Shown here piece by piece: positions 43,899 through 54,075 of a DNA stretch of 64,000 bases. Under the pieces are notes generated by a model. The model made no database searches, was not told where the DNA came from, and saw only the letters and a list, made by a program, of their open reading frames with translations. The position numbers and the translations under genes were made by a program. The number at the start of each line of letters is the position of its first letter. Positions within the stretch are counted from its first letter, which is position 1. Source of the DNA: Lachnospiraceae bacterium UBA7202 (GTDB lineage Bacteria; Bacillota; Clostridia; Lachnospirales; Lachnospiraceae); assembly GCA_002490705.1 (NCBI GenBank), contig DKUO01000049.1:5854-69853 (forward strand), written 5' to 3'.

Positions 43899-44846
43899 AT
43901 GAAAGTGGTGTTTATGGGAACGCCGGATTTTGCGGTGGGCGCGCTTAACGCCATCGTGGAGGCCGGTCATCAGGTGGCGGCGGTGGTCACCCAGCCGGAT
44001 AAGCCAAAAGGGCGGGGCAAGGAGATGCAGATGACGCCGGTAAAGCAGTGCGCGCTCTCCCATGGGATTCCCGTTTTCCAACCGGTGAAAATCAAGGAGC
44101 CGGAGGCGGTCAAGCAGCTTTGCAGCTACAGCGCCGACCTCTTTGTGGTGGCAGCTTTCGGGCAGATTCTCTCGGAGGAAATTCTCGCTATGCCGAAGTA
44201 CGGCTGTGTGAACATTCACGCCTCTCTTTTGCCGAAGTACCGGGGCGCGGGCCCGATTCAGTGGTCCATCATCAACGGAGAAAAAATAACGGGCGTTACC
44301 ATCATGCAGATGGAGAAGGGACTGGATACCGGGGATATGCTGTTTCGCACAGAGGTGGAGATTGCCCCCGACGAGACGGCGGATACCCTGCATGACAAGC
44401 TGGCGGCTGCGGGCGCAAGGCTGATCGTGGAGGCGATTCCGAAGATAGAGGCGGGAGAGGTGTCGCCGGAGAAACAGCGGGACGAGGACTCCTCCTATGC
44501 GAAAATGCTGACGAAGGCCATGGGGAAGATCGACTGGGGCATGGAGGCGGGGAAGCTGGACTGCCTGATCAGAGGATTGATTTCCTGGCCCGGCGCATCC
44601 ACGGTATTTCGCGGGAAGACCCTGAAAATATGGGAGGAAGAGCCTGTGCCGGATGAGCAGGCGGCAGAGAAGGATGCCCCGCCGGGAACGGTAGTCCGGG
44701 TGGACAAGGACGCCTTTTATGTGCAGACCGGCAAGGGCCTGTTGAAAATTAAGGCGGTGCAGCCGGAGGGGAAAAAACGGATGGCGGTGAAGGACTTTTT
44801 GCTGGGCTATCCTGTGAAGACAGGCGAGTCGTTTGAGAAGAACTAA
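43899..44846 (+). CDS. fmt: Methionyl-tRNA formyltransferase
   Basis: 315 residues. VVFMGTPDFAVGALNAI at the start, the formyl-folate site NIHASLLPKYRGAGPIQW near residue 108 (Asn, His and later Asp form the active centre) and GDMLFRTEVEI near 145; the C-terminal tRNA-binding barrel begins near 210. It formylates initiator Met-tRNA. Coupled with def; the stop lies 17 bases before the metallopeptidase start. Confidence 0.96.
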   Translation: MKVVFMGTPDFAVGALNAIVEAGHQVAAVVTQPDKPKGRGKEMQMTPVKQCALSHGIPVFQPVKIKEPEAVKQLCSYSADLFVVAAFGQILSEEILAMPKYGCVNIHASLLPKYRGAGPIQWSIINGEKITGVTIMQMEKGLDTGDMLFRTEVEIAPDETADTLHDKLAAAGARLIVEAIPKIEAGEVSPEKQRDEDSSYAKMLTKAMGKIDWGMEAGKLDCLIRGLISWPGASTVFRGKTLKIWEEEPVPDEQAAEKDAPPGTVVRVDKDAFYVQTGKGLLKIKAVQPEGKKRMAVKDFLLGYPVKTGESFEKN

Positions 44847-44862
44847 ATTTGGAGGGATGAAT

Positions 44863-45573
44863 ATGGGATATTACGGTTTTGGATACTATTTTGACCCCAC
44901 CTATGTGCTGGTGTTGATCGGAGCGGTTCTGTGTATCTGGGCGCAGGCGAGAGTCAGCTCCACCTACAGCAAGTATTCTAAGGTGCTGAGCCGGACGGGC
45001 ATGACAGGCGCGCAGGCGGCGCAGCGGATCTTGCAGTTGTCGGGTATTTACGATGTGCGTATCGAGCATGTGCCCGGGAATCTGACGGATCACTACGATC
45101 CGGCAAACAAGGTGCTGCGGCTTTCCGATTCGGTTTATGGCTCTCCGTCCGTGGCGGCCATCGGTGTGGCGGCCCATGAGTGCGGCCATGCGGTACAGCA
45201 TGACAAGGGGTATGCGCCTTTACAGTTCCGCTCTGCGCTGGTGCCGGTGGCCAATATCGGTTCTAAGGCGGGGATTCCGCTCATTATTCTGGGCGCCTTT
45301 CTGGGGATGAACCAGACGCTGATTCATATCGGGATCTGGGTCTTTGCCCTGGCGGTGCTGTTTCAGGTGGTGACTCTGCCCGTGGAGTTTAACGCGTCCG
45401 GCAGAGCGCTCGCCATGCTGGGGGATTACGGTATGCTTGACAGGGACGAGACAAACGGCTGTAGGAAGGTGCTGAAGGCGGCGGCCCTGACTTATGTGGC
45501 GGCGGCTGCGTCGGCGATCTTACAGCTTCTGCGGCTGGTGCTTTTATTCGGCGGCGACCGGAGAAGGGATTAG
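44863..45573 (+). CDS. YugP-type zinc metallopeptidase, membrane-bound
   Basis: 236 residues from ATG 44863, chosen since GGAGGG (44851-44856) lies six bases away. N-terminal transmembrane helix (YVLVLIGAVLCIWAQ), the zinc site AAHECGHAVQHD (HExxH) near residue 107, and two or three C-terminal membrane helices (LIILGAFLGMNQTL, ALAVLFQVVTLPVEF). This family is routinely placed between fmt and rsmB in Clostridia. Its substrate is unknown. Confidence 0.88.
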   Translation: MGYYGFGYYFDPTYVLVLIGAVLCIWAQARVSSTYSKYSKVLSRTGMTGAQAAQRILQLSGIYDVRIEHVPGNLTDHYDPANKVLRLSDSVYGSPSVAAIGVAAHECGHAVQHDKGYAPLQFRSALVPVANIGSKAGIPLIILGAFLGMNQTLIHIGIWVFALAVLFQVVTLPVEFNASGRALAMLGDYGMLDRDETNGCRKVLKAAALTYVAAAASAILQLLRLVLLFGGDRRRD

Positions 45574-45600
45574 TGGATAAGACAGACGGGAGAGGAAAAC

Positions 45601-46965
45601 GTGGCGGGAATCAATGTGCGGGAAGTGGTTCTGGATATTCTGCTGGAACTGGAAAAAGGCGAGGAATACAGCAATGTCCTGATTGCGGCGTCGCTTGACA
45701 AATACGATTATCTGGAAGGAAAAGAAAAGGCCTTTATCAAGCGGGTCTGCGAGGGGACGATTGAGCGCAGGATACAGATCGACTACGTGCTGGACCAATA
45801 TTCAAAAACACCTGTTATAAAAATGAAACCATTGATACGCTCACTCTTGCGCATGGGCGTATACCAGCTGCTTTTTATGGAGCATATTCCCGCCGCGGCA
45901 GTCTGCAACGAAGCGGTCAAGCTGGCGAAAAAACGGCGGTTTCAATCGTTACAGGGATATGTAAACGGCGTTCTGCGGACAATTGACAGGGAAAAAGATA
46001 AGATCGTTTATCCGAATCGGGAAAAGGATCCGGCGGCTTATCTTTCCGTATGTGATTCTATGCCGCTTTGGCTGGTCACACATTTTTCGAAAAATTACGG
46101 GCAGGAAGCCTGTGAGAAGATTCTGGACGCCTTTCTGGAGAGAAAGGCGGTGTCTGTCCGTCTGGATGAGAGACTGTCTGACAAGGAGAGAAAGACGCTT
46201 TTTTCCGCATGGGAAAAGGCCGGCGTGCAGGTGGCAGAGCATCCCTATCTGCCCTATGCGGCTGTGCTTCAAAAAGCGACGGGAATCCGGCGCCTTGCCG
46301 GGTATGAGGAAGGACGTTTTGCGGTGCAGGATGTGAGTTCCATGCTGGTGGTGGAGGCGGCAGGGATCTGTCCCGGCGATACGGTGATAGACGTCTGTGC
46401 TGCGCCCGGGGGAAAGGCGCTCCATGCGGCAGGGAAGCTGCGGGGCACAGGAAAGGTGATCGCCTGTGACGTGAGTGCCCATAAGACAGAAAAAATCGAG
46501 GAAAACCGGGCGCGTCTGGGGCTTACGAATGTCACCGTCAGGGTGCAGGATGCAAGAGTGCAGGATGAGACTCTGGTGGGGCAGGCGGATATCCTTCTGG
46601 CGGACGTTCCCTGCTCGGGGCTCGGCGTGATCGGCCACAAGCAGGATATCAAATACCGGGTGACAGCGGAATCCCTACAGGAGATCGCGGCGTTACAGAA
46701 AGAAATAATAACAAATGTTATTGACTATATCAAACCGGGCGGGATCCTGATGTACAGTACCTGCACCATGAATCCCGATGAGAATGAGAAGATGGCAGCG
46801 TGGATCTGCGAAACCTTCGGGTTTGTGAAAGTCCCTATGGCAGGGAAAATGCCGGCGGAGCTGAAAGCGGAGGCGGGGCGGGGAATGATCCAGCTTTTGC
46901 CGGGGATTCACGAGACAGACGGCTTCTTTTTCGCCAGATTGAAGAAAGGGGAGAGCCCTGCGTAG
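45601..46965 (+). CDS. rsmB: 16S rRNA m5C967 methyltransferase RsmB
   Basis: 454 residues from GTG 45601. The NusB-like N-terminal domain spans ~1-140 (INVREVVLDILLELEKGE). The methyltransferase domain has VIDVCAAPGGKALHAAGKL near residue 262, LLADVPCSGLGVIGH near 331 and YSTCTMNPDENE near 385; the two cysteines (in PCSG and STCT) are the catalytic pair. It methylates a helix 31 cytosine of 16S rRNA. rlmN follows. Confidence 0.94.
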   Translation: MAGINVREVVLDILLELEKGEEYSNVLIAASLDKYDYLEGKEKAFIKRVCEGTIERRIQIDYVLDQYSKTPVIKMKPLIRSLLRMGVYQLLFMEHIPAAAVCNEAVKLAKKRRFQSLQGYVNGVLRTIDREKDKIVYPNREKDPAAYLSVCDSMPLWLVTHFSKNYGQEACEKILDAFLERKAVSVRLDERLSDKERKTLFSAWEKAGVQVAEHPYLPYAAVLQKATGIRRLAGYEEGRFAVQDVSSMLVVEAAGICPGDTVIDVCAAPGGKALHAAGKLRGTGKVIACDVSAHKTEKIEENRARLGLTNVTVRVQDARVQDETLVGQADILLADVPCSGLGVIGHKQDIKYRVTAESLQEIAALQKEIITNVIDYIKPGGILMYSTCTMNPDENEKMAAWICETFGFVKVPMAGKMPAELKAEAGRGMIQLLPGIHETDGFFFARLKKGESPA

Positions 46966-46990
46966 AATGCCGGGGAGAAGGCGGAGCCTT

Positions 46991-48046
46991 ATGGAGACGA
47001 TGGAGAAGAAAGAGATAAAGTCCCTGACGCTTGCGGAGCTAAAAGCGGAGATGGAACAGCTCGGAGAGAAGCCGTTTCGCGCGGTGCAGCTGTATGAGTG
47101 GATGCACAGGAAACTTTCCCGAAATTATGAGGAAATGAGTAATATTCCTGCGGCTATGAAAGCAAAATGTGGGGAAAGATATACGTATACGGCCCTGAAG
47201 ACGGCGGCGGTGCAGGAATCCGCCATAGACGGCACGAAAAAATTTCTGTTTGCCCTGTCTGACGGCAATGTGGTGGAGAGCGTGTGGATGCGCTATAAGC
47301 ACGGGAACTCGGTCTGTGTCTCTTCTCAGGTGGGGTGCCGGATGGGATGCCGTTTCTGCGCCTCCACCCTGGACGGGCTGGTGCGGAACCTGACGCCGGC
47401 AGAAATGCTCGACCAGATTTATGCGATCACTTTGGAGACGGGAGAGCGGGTGTCAAACGTGGTTGTGATGGGGAGCGGAGAGCCGTTAGATAATTACGGG
47501 AATCTGCTGCGTTTCATCACGCTGCTCACGGACGAGAACGGACTGCATATCAGCCAGAGAAATGTGACGGTTTCCACCTGCGGCATTGTGCCGAAGATGA
47601 GAAGTCTGGCACAGGAGAAGCTGCAGATCACGCTGGCCCTCTCGCTCCATGCGGCCACGGATGAGAAACGGCGGGAACTTATGCCCATCGCCAATCAGTA
47701 CACCCTTGAGGAGCTGATGGAGAGCTGTGCCTATTACTTTGAGCAGACCGGGCGGCGGATTACGTTTGAGTACAGTCTGGTGCGCGATGTGAATGATTCT
47801 CCCGAGGATGCACAGACACTGGCGGCCTTGATCAGGGGACTCAACTGTCATGTGAATCTGATACCGGTAAATCCGGTCAGAGAGAGAGCTTATGTGCAGT
47901 CCGAGCGCCGTTCGGTGGAGGCTTTTTCGGCGCTTCTTCAAAAAAGAGGGATCAACGCCACGGTCCGCAGGGAAATGGGGAGAGATATTGACGGCGCCTG
48001 CGGCCAGCTCAGACGGCGCTTTTTAAAGGATATGCAGGAGACGTGA
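46991..48046 (+). CDS. rlmN: Dual-specificity rRNA/tRNA A2-methyltransferase RlmN (radical SAM)
   Basis: 351 residues from ATG 46991, with GGCGGAG upstream; an in-frame ATG at 46967 lacks a site. The SAM cluster motif CRMGCRFCAST (CxxxCxxC) is near residue 117, MGSGEPLDNY near 159, and the C-terminal catalytic Cys is in GACGQL near 338. It methylates A2503 of 23S rRNA and A37 of some tRNAs. Part of the rsmB-rlmN-prpC-prkC-rsgA translation/signalling run. Confidence 0.93.
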   Translation: METMEKKEIKSLTLAELKAEMEQLGEKPFRAVQLYEWMHRKLSRNYEEMSNIPAAMKAKCGERYTYTALKTAAVQESAIDGTKKFLFALSDGNVVESVWMRYKHGNSVCVSSQVGCRMGCRFCASTLDGLVRNLTPAEMLDQIYAITLETGERVSNVVVMGSGEPLDNYGNLLRFITLLTDENGLHISQRNVTVSTCGIVPKMRSLAQEKLQITLALSLHAATDEKRRELMPIANQYTLEELMESCAYYFEQTGRRITFEYSLVRDVNDSPEDAQTLAALIRGLNCHVNLIPVNPVRERAYVQSERRSVEAFSALLQKRGINATVRREMGRDIDGACGQLRRRFLKDMQET

Positions 48047-48135
48047 ATATTTAACTGCTTGCTCTTTTATGGGTAATATGCTAACATTGGTAATTGGTAA
48101 AATATGCAAATTGCTAAAAAACGGAGGAATACGCT

Positions 48136-48882
48136 GTGCTCAGGTCTTATGCGCTGACGGATATCGGGCGAAGAAGACAACTGAATCAGGATTATATTTA
48201 CCTCACCGAGAATCCCATCGGGAATCTGCCGAATCTCTTTATTGTGGCGGACGGCATGGGCGGCCATAAGGCGGGAGACTACGCTTCCGACCTGGCGGTA
48301 AGGACGGTGACGCGGGAGGTGGAGACCTCGGCGGAGAAGAGTCCGGTGAAGATACTGAACCATGCGATTACCACAGCGAATCAGGTTCTGCGCAAGCGGG
48401 CCAGCGAGGATTTCGCTTTAAACGGCATGGGCACGACACTTGTGGCGGCAACCTGTATCGACCGGCTTTTGCAGGTGGCGAACGTGGGCGACAGCAGACT
48501 CTATGTGATAGGCGATGAGATCAGGCAGATCACGCAGGACCATTCTCTAGTGGAGGAGATGGTCAGAATGGGCGGACTTGGCCGGGAAGAGGCGAGAAAC
48601 CACCCGGATAAAAATATCATCACCCGGGCGGTAGGGGCAAGAGATGATGTGGAAGTGGATTTCTTTGATTTAGAGTTAGAGACAGGAGATATGGTTTTAC
48701 TTTGTTCGGATGGTTTGACTAACATGGTGGAAGACGAGACGATATGCCGGATTTTGAAAAATGGCAAAAGCCTCAAGGACAGGGTAGAAGAACTGGTACA
48801 GACAGCCAACATGAACGGTGGCAGGGACAATATATCGGTGATCGTTATCGAACCGTTAGCAGACGAGGTAGAACATGATTAA
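48136..48882 (+). CDS. prpC: PP2C-type protein phosphatase
   Basis: 248 residues from GTG 48136 behind GGAGG. Metal-binding motifs of the PP2C family: LNQDYIYL near residue 16, FIVADGMGGHKAGDYAS near 35, VGDSRLYVIGD near 117 and CSDGLTNMVEDET near 195. It reverses the phosphorylation by the kinase encoded next, with which it overlaps by eight bases, the classic Firmicute stp-prkC pair. Confidence 0.95.
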   Translation: MLRSYALTDIGRRRQLNQDYIYLTENPIGNLPNLFIVADGMGGHKAGDYASDLAVRTVTREVETSAEKSPVKILNHAITTANQVLRKRASEDFALNGMGTTLVAATCIDRLLQVANVGDSRLYVIGDEIRQITQDHSLVEEMVRMGGLGREEARNHPDKNIITRAVGARDDVEVDFFDLELETGDMVLLCSDGLTNMVEDETICRILKNGKSLKDRVEELVQTANMNGGRDNISVIVIEPLADEVEHD

Positions 48883-50974
48883 GATAGGTATGATGATAGT
48901 GGATCGGTATGAGATCTTGGAAAAGATCGGTACCGGCGGCATGTCAGATGTATATAAAGCAAAAGACCATAAACTGAACCGCTTTGTGGCGGTGAAGGTG
49001 TTGAAGCAGGAATTCAGCGAGAATGCCAATTTTGTGTCCAAATTTCGGATTGAGGCGCAGGCGGCGGCGGGGCTTATGCACCCCAACATTGTCAATGTCT
49101 ATGATGTGGGGGAAGAAAGTGAGAACCATTACATCGTCATGGAGCTGGTGGAGGGGATCACCCTCAAAAAGTATATCGAGAAGAAGGCAAGGCTTTCCGT
49201 CAAGGAGGCGGTCAGCATTGCGATTCAGGTTTCCATGGGCATCGAGGCGGCCCACAACAATCATATTATCCACAGGGATATCAAACCCCAGAATATTATC
49301 ATTTCCAAGGAAGGCAAGGTGAAGGTGACGGACTTCGGCATCGCCAAGGCGGCCACCAGCAACACCATTACCTCCAATGTGATGGGGTCCGTTCACTATA
49401 CTTCGCCGGAACAGGCAAGGGGTGGTTACAGCGACGAGAAGAGTGACATTTATTCACTCGGCGTAACCATGTTTGAAATGCTGACGGGGCGGGTGCCCTT
49501 TAACGGGGAAACCACGGTTGCCATCGCCATCAAGCATATTCAGGAGGAGTTCCCCTCTCCAAGAGAGTATGTGCCGGAGATTCCGGTCTGTGTGGAGCAG
49601 ATCGTATTGAAGTGCTGTCAGAAAAGCCCCGACAGAAGATATCAGTCTATGGCCGAGCTGATTGCCGATCTGAAACAGTCCCTGATCAGTCCCGATGAGG
49701 ATTTTGTCAAGGTAGCCGATCCCGATGAGGAGGCCTCCACCCGCATGATTACGGACAAAGATATGGTGCAGATCAAGCGGCAGTCGGAGAACCGGGATTC
49801 CATGGATGAGGCGATGCGCCTGAAAAAAGACGTTCGCGACAGGGATAGAGATAGAAATAACGATCGTTATTATGAAGAGGACGACGAAGAGGATTGGGAT
49901 GACGAAGAGGAGGATTACGATCCCAAGATGGAGAAGATCACCACGATACTGGCTGTGGTGGCGGCTCTTTTGATCGGTTGTATTTTGATTTTTATGGTTG
50001 GCAGGACCATGGGCGTTTTCAATTTCGGCGCGAAGGAGGAGGACCAGACGCAGGAGACGGAACAGGTGGAAATGATCCGCGTGGTTGGCATGCACGTGGA
50101 TGAGGCCAAGAAAGCCCTGCTGGATCTGGGCCTGTCGCCGGAGATTAAATATGAAGAGAGCAGTAACTACGACGCCGGGACTGTACTGCGGGCCAGCGTC
50201 GGAGACGGACTGATGATTGATAAGGGGACTACCATCGTTTTGACGGTGGCGGAGGCCGCGGAGGGCGTGCAGGTTCCCGATGTAACAGGAAAATCGCAGA
50301 CGGAGGCGGAGTCCGTCCTGACGAAGGAGGGCTTTGTCGTAAACGTGGTGGAAAGCTATGACGCGTCGGTGGAGAAAGGCATGGTGATTTCCCAGTCGCC
50401 GGAGGCACAGACAAAGGCGCCGGCGGGCTCCAATATCACGATCCGCGTCAGCCAGGGGGCGGAGGACAACAAGGTCCGGGTGCCCAAGGTGATCGATATG
50501 ACGGAAATGGACGCCACAGCCACCCTGACGGAGAGCGGCCTTACTGTGGGAACGGTAACGCAGGTGGAGAATGCCGAGACGGAGGTAGATCTGGTGTGCT
50601 ATCAGAGTTATTCCGAGGGCTCCTATGTGGATAAAGGGACGGCGGTGGATCTGCGGATCAGTACAGGCCCTTCCCAGAAAACCTACCGCTATTCCGAGGC
50701 GATCACGGCGCCCACGGAGGACCCCTCCTACCAGAACGGCATGGAGGTTTGGGTGACGCTCACCACCTACGACGGCACACAGCTTTTGAGTACCCAGACG
50801 ACTACCTTCCCGGTGACGGCTAACTATACGGGGATCAAGTCGCCTTCCGGGGTGATCCGTTATAGCTTTACGGTACAGAAGGAGCCTGTCACAAATCCGG
50901 AAACCGGAGAGACCACCGAAGGCGGGACGGAGGTTAAGACGATAGAGCGGCAGGTCAACTTTACGGAAGAATAA
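48875..50974 (+). CDS. prkC: PASTA-domain Ser/Thr protein kinase
   Basis: 699 residues. Kinase domain ~10-270 with GTGGMSDVYKA, HRDIKPQN near 133 and DFGIAKA near 155. A charged Asp/Glu-rich linker precedes a single transmembrane helix near residue 355-377 (ILAVVAALLIGCILIFMVG), then three extracellular PASTA repeats (for example VVGMHVDEAKKALLDLGLSP) and a C-terminal domain. PASTA domains sense peptidoglycan fragments; the kinase couples this to growth and germination control. rsgA starts five bases later. Confidence 0.95.
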   Translation: MIKIGMMIVDRYEILEKIGTGGMSDVYKAKDHKLNRFVAVKVLKQEFSENANFVSKFRIEAQAAAGLMHPNIVNVYDVGEESENHYIVMELVEGITLKKYIEKKARLSVKEAVSIAIQVSMGIEAAHNNHIIHRDIKPQNIIISKEGKVKVTDFGIAKAATSNTITSNVMGSVHYTSPEQARGGYSDEKSDIYSLGVTMFEMLTGRVPFNGETTVAIAIKHIQEEFPSPREYVPEIPVCVEQIVLKCCQKSPDRRYQSMAELIADLKQSLISPDEDFVKVADPDEEASTRMITDKDMVQIKRQSENRDSMDEAMRLKKDVRDRDRDRNNDRYYEEDDEEDWDDEEEDYDPKMEKITTILAVVAALLIGCILIFMVGRTMGVFNFGAKEEDQTQETEQVEMIRVVGMHVDEAKKALLDLGLSPEIKYEESSNYDAGTVLRASVGDGLMIDKGTTIVLTVAEAAEGVQVPDVTGKSQTEAESVLTKEGFVVNVVESYDASVEKGMVISQSPEAQTKAPAGSNITIRVSQGAEDNKVRVPKVIDMTEMDATATLTESGLTVGTVTQVENAETEVDLVCYQSYSEGSYVDKGTAVDLRISTGPSQKTYRYSEAITAPTEDPSYQNGMEVWVTLTTYDGTQLLSTQTTTFPVTANYTGIKSPSGVIRYSFTVQKEPVTNPETGETTEGGTEVKTIERQVNFTEE

Positions 50975-50979
50975 AGTGT

Positions 50980-51858
50980 ATGCGTGGAAAAATTATGAAA
51001 GGGATCGCCGGCTTCTACTACGTGCATGTGGAAGGGTACGGCGTCTACGAGTGCAAGGCGAAGGGAATATTCAGAAAAGAGGGCGTGAAGCCGTTAGTGG
51101 GGGATAATGTGGAGCTGGATGTGCTGGATGAAGCGGAAAAGCTCGGCAATATCCGGCAGATCCTGCCGAGGAAGAGCGAGCTCCTTCGGCCTGCGGTAGC
51201 CAATGTGGATCAGGCATTGGTTCTGTTTGCCATTGTCAAGCCTAATCCTAACTTTAATCTGCTGGACCGCTTTTTGATTCATATGGAGCGGCAGCAGCTT
51301 CCCACGGTGATCTGTTTTAACAAAGAGGATATCGCTTCCGATCAGGAGAAGGAGGCTTTGCGCAGGTCCTATGAGACGTGCGGATATCAGGTGTTATTTA
51401 TAAGCGTGCTGGAAAACCGGGGCGTGGAGCAGGTGAAAACGATTTTGGAGGGTAAGACGACCACATTAGCTGGCCCCAGCGGGGTCGGAAAGTCTTCCCT
51501 GATTAACCGGCTTGCGCCCCATATTTCTATGGAGACGGGAGAGATCAGCGAAAAGATTGCAAGAGGCAGGCACACCACCAGACATTCGGAGATCATTCCG
51601 CTTGGCCGGGAGACCTATATCATGGATACGCCTGGTTTTACTTCCCTTGCGATCCCGGATATCACCAAGGAGGAGCTTGGCGGGTATTATCCGGAGTTTC
51701 GGGAATATGAGCCTTTCTGTAAGTTTCGGGGCTGCGCTCATTTGAGCGAGCCTTCCTGCGGGGTAAAGGAAGCAGTGGAGGCGGGAAAGATCAGTCAGGT
51801 GCGGTATGAGAATTATAAGATATTGTATCGGGAGTTACAGGAGACGAAGCGGTATTAG
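50980..51858 (+). CDS. rsgA: Ribosome small-subunit GTPase RsgA
   Basis: 292 residues; ATG 50980 and 50995 are both possible starts. OB domain, then the circularly permuted GTPase: FNKED (G4) near residue 110, GPSGVGKSSLIN (G1) near 163 and DTPGFTS (G3) near 211, with a C-terminal zinc knuckle CKFRGCAHLSEPSC plus His. It matures the 30S subunit. In many relatives rpe and a thiamin pyrophosphokinase follow; here the next genes form a separate MoxR-type operon. Confidence 0.95.
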   Translation: MRGKIMKGIAGFYYVHVEGYGVYECKAKGIFRKEGVKPLVGDNVELDVLDEAEKLGNIRQILPRKSELLRPAVANVDQALVLFAIVKPNPNFNLLDRFLIHMERQQLPTVICFNKEDIASDQEKEALRRSYETCGYQVLFISVLENRGVEQVKTILEGKTTTLAGPSGVGKSSLINRLAPHISMETGEISEKIARGRHTTRHSEIIPLGRETYIMDTPGFTSLAIPDITKEELGGYYPEFREYEPFCKFRGCAHLSEPSCGVKEAVEAGKISQVRYENYKILYRELQETKRY

Positions 51859-51920
51859 GCGGCGGGTCTTCATGACAGGAAACGAAAACAGAGGGAAACG
51901 GACAGATACGGGAGCGCAAT

Positions 51921-52853
51921 ATGTGGCAGTATGAGAAGGTAAAAGAGATCGAGAGTTCCATCAATCATTTTTTCGTGGGAAAAGAGAGTGTAGTGGAAAA
52001 TATGCTGATCTGCCTTTTGGCAGGCGGGCATGTGCTGTTGGAGGATGTGCCGGGGATCGGGAAAACCACATTGGCAAAATGCTTCGCACAGGTGATAGAA
52101 TGCAGCTTCGGCAGAATCCAGTTTACGCCGGACACGCTGCCCGGGGATGTGGTGGGGCTCTCCGTTTATAACATGAAAACCGGGGAGTTTGAGTATCGGG
52201 CGGGAGCGGTGATGAGCCAGATTCTTTTGGCGGATGAGATCAACAGGACTTCCCCTAAGACACAGGCAAGCCTGTTGGAAGCAATGTCGGAGAATCAGGT
52301 AACGGTGGATGGCGTCGTATATCCGTTAAAGCATCCGTTTATGGTGATCGCAACCCAAAATCCGGTAGAATATCTGGGGACTTATCCGCTGCCGGAGGCG
52401 CAGATGGACAGATTTATGATGAAGCTTTCCATCGGCTATCCGGACAGAGAACAGGAAATCAAAATGGCTTCGGAATTTCTACAGGGAAAAGAGGTCTCCG
52501 GGATCAGCCCTGTATGCGATGCACAGTGCGTGGAAGAGATCAAGAAAAAGGCGGCACAGGTGGCGGTAAAGGATACCGTTCTCGGCTATATGGAGGATAT
52601 TATAAACCTGACAAGGGAAGAAAAGAGATTTGTGATCGGGGCCAGCCCGCGGGCCATGCTTTCGCTTGTCAGGGCGTCTCAGGCAAAAGCCTTTTTAGAC
52701 GGCAGGGACTATGTGAGGCCGGACGACGTCAAGGCTGTAGCCATGCAGGTTTTGCTTCACAGGCTGAGTTTGTCGTCGAAAGCGGAGATTGAGAAGGAAG
52801 ACGCGGCGAAGATTTTAAACAGCTTGATTGTCAAAGCGAAGATACCCGTGTAG
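51921..52853 (+). CDS. MoxR-family AAA+ ATPase
   Basis: 310 residues. Walker A EDVPGIGKTTLAK near residue 40, Walker B LADEINRTSPKTQ near 103, sensor 1 in ATQNPVEYLG near 145 and the arginine region RASQAKAFLDGRDYVRP near 250. MoxR ATPases act as chaperones that mature or regulate a membrane or VWA/DUF58 protein partner. The DUF58 and transglutaminase genes follow in the same direction, the usual trio. Confidence 0.92.
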   Translation: MWQYEKVKEIESSINHFFVGKESVVENMLICLLAGGHVLLEDVPGIGKTTLAKCFAQVIECSFGRIQFTPDTLPGDVVGLSVYNMKTGEFEYRAGAVMSQILLADEINRTSPKTQASLLEAMSENQVTVDGVVYPLKHPFMVIATQNPVEYLGTYPLPEAQMDRFMMKLSIGYPDREQEIKMASEFLQGKEVSGISPVCDAQCVEEIKKKAAQVAVKDTVLGYMEDIINLTREEKRFVIGASPRAMLSLVRASQAKAFLDGRDYVRPDDVKAVAMQVLLHRLSLSSKAEIEKEDAAKILNSLIVKAKIPV

Positions 52854-52908
52854 GGCAGCAAGGACAGCTGCCGGAGGCGCCGATTGGGGAAAGAGAAGGG
52901 TTACCGAT

Positions 52909-54075
52909 ATGAGAAAGCGAAGGGCTGTTTTCGGAGTTTCATGGCTCTTGTCATTAGTGGCGATCAGCTTTTACGGAGGGACGGTAAGCTACGGATTATT
53001 TTTTGCGCTTACCCTGTTGCCGTTTCTTTCGTTTTTCTACATTGTTTGTGTGTGGTTTCGCTATAAGGTATATCAGGAGATCGGAAGCAGAAATATTGTG
53101 AGCGGCCAATCGGTGCCGTATTATTTTGTGCTGCAAAACGAGGACAAATTTGCCTTTGCGGCAATCGGGATTTCCTTTTTTTCCGACTTTTCTTTTATAG
53201 AAGAACTGCCGGACAAAACAGAATATGAATTGCTGCCGGGAGAAAAATACAGATATGAGACTTCCTTCGTATGCAGATACAGGGGTGAATATGAGGTGGG
53301 AATCAGGGAGGTTACCATATCTGATTTTCTCAGGCTGTTTTGTATCCGCAGCGAAGTGAAGGAAACGAAAAAGGTGATTGTCGCGCCCAAACTGATCAGA
53401 CTTCACGAGCTTAAGAGCGTTTCGGATGTGAGCACCATGGTGCAGAGGGAAATATTAAAACAGGAGGCGGAACCGGATATTGTCACAAGGGAGTATGTCT
53501 ATGGGGATACGCTGAAACAAATTCACTGGAAGGCAACAGCGAGAGAACAGAAGCTGATGTCAAGAAGGATGATTGGGGAAGAAAAGGAAGGCGTGCTCGT
53601 TTTTTTTGATACGCACAGATACGATGAAAATCCAAAGAAGTATCTTCCCTTGGAAAACTGCCTGCTGGAAACGGTATTGGCGCTTGGTTTTTTCCTTTCC
53701 GAAAAGAGCATACCGGTTATGATATATTGCAGCCAGGAAAAGTTCAGAAAAAACCGGCTGAACGGGATCGGGGATTTCGGAGATTTTTATGAGCTGACCA
53801 GGGAATTGGAATTTGACAAAGCGGAAGACACAAAGGGCAGAATCCGTCATATTCTTGACAGGGGAACCGCACGGGATAAACGCGTGGTTTTCTTTGTCCT
53901 GCAAAAAATGGATATAGAAATTCTGGAAATGACAAGGCAGATTTCAGAAAACGGGGTAATCGTGGTTTTTTATGTGGTTACGGAAGAAAAGATAGATGAC
54001 CTCCGCGCAATGAGCGACGGAAACAGGCGGATCATTGCCATTATGCCTCAGGATAAGCTTGAGGAGGTACTGTGA
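52909..54075 (+). CDS. DUF58-domain membrane protein
   Basis: 388 residues from ATG 52909; an in-frame ATG at 52828 lies inside the MoxR gene. Two N-terminal transmembrane helices (AVFGVSWLLSLVAISFYGG; FFALTLLPFLSFFYIVCVWF), a beta-rich extracytoplasmic-like part, and the DUF58 core with DIVTREYVYGDTLKQIHWKA near residue 190. Partner of the MoxR ATPase; the end overlaps the transglutaminase gene by four bases. Confidence 0.9.
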   Translation: MRKRRAVFGVSWLLSLVAISFYGGTVSYGLFFALTLLPFLSFFYIVCVWFRYKVYQEIGSRNIVSGQSVPYYFVLQNEDKFAFAAIGISFFSDFSFIEELPDKTEYELLPGEKYRYETSFVCRYRGEYEVGIREVTISDFLRLFCIRSEVKETKKVIVAPKLIRLHELKSVSDVSTMVQREILKQEAEPDIVTREYVYGDTLKQIHWKATAREQKLMSRRMIGEEKEGVLVFFDTHRYDENPKKYLPLENCLLETVLALGFFLSEKSIPVMIYCSQEKFRKNRLNGIGDFGDFYELTRELEFDKAEDTKGRIRHILDRGTARDKRVVFFVLQKMDIEILEMTRQISENGVIVVFYVVTEEKIDDLRAMSDGNRRIIAIMPQDKLEEVL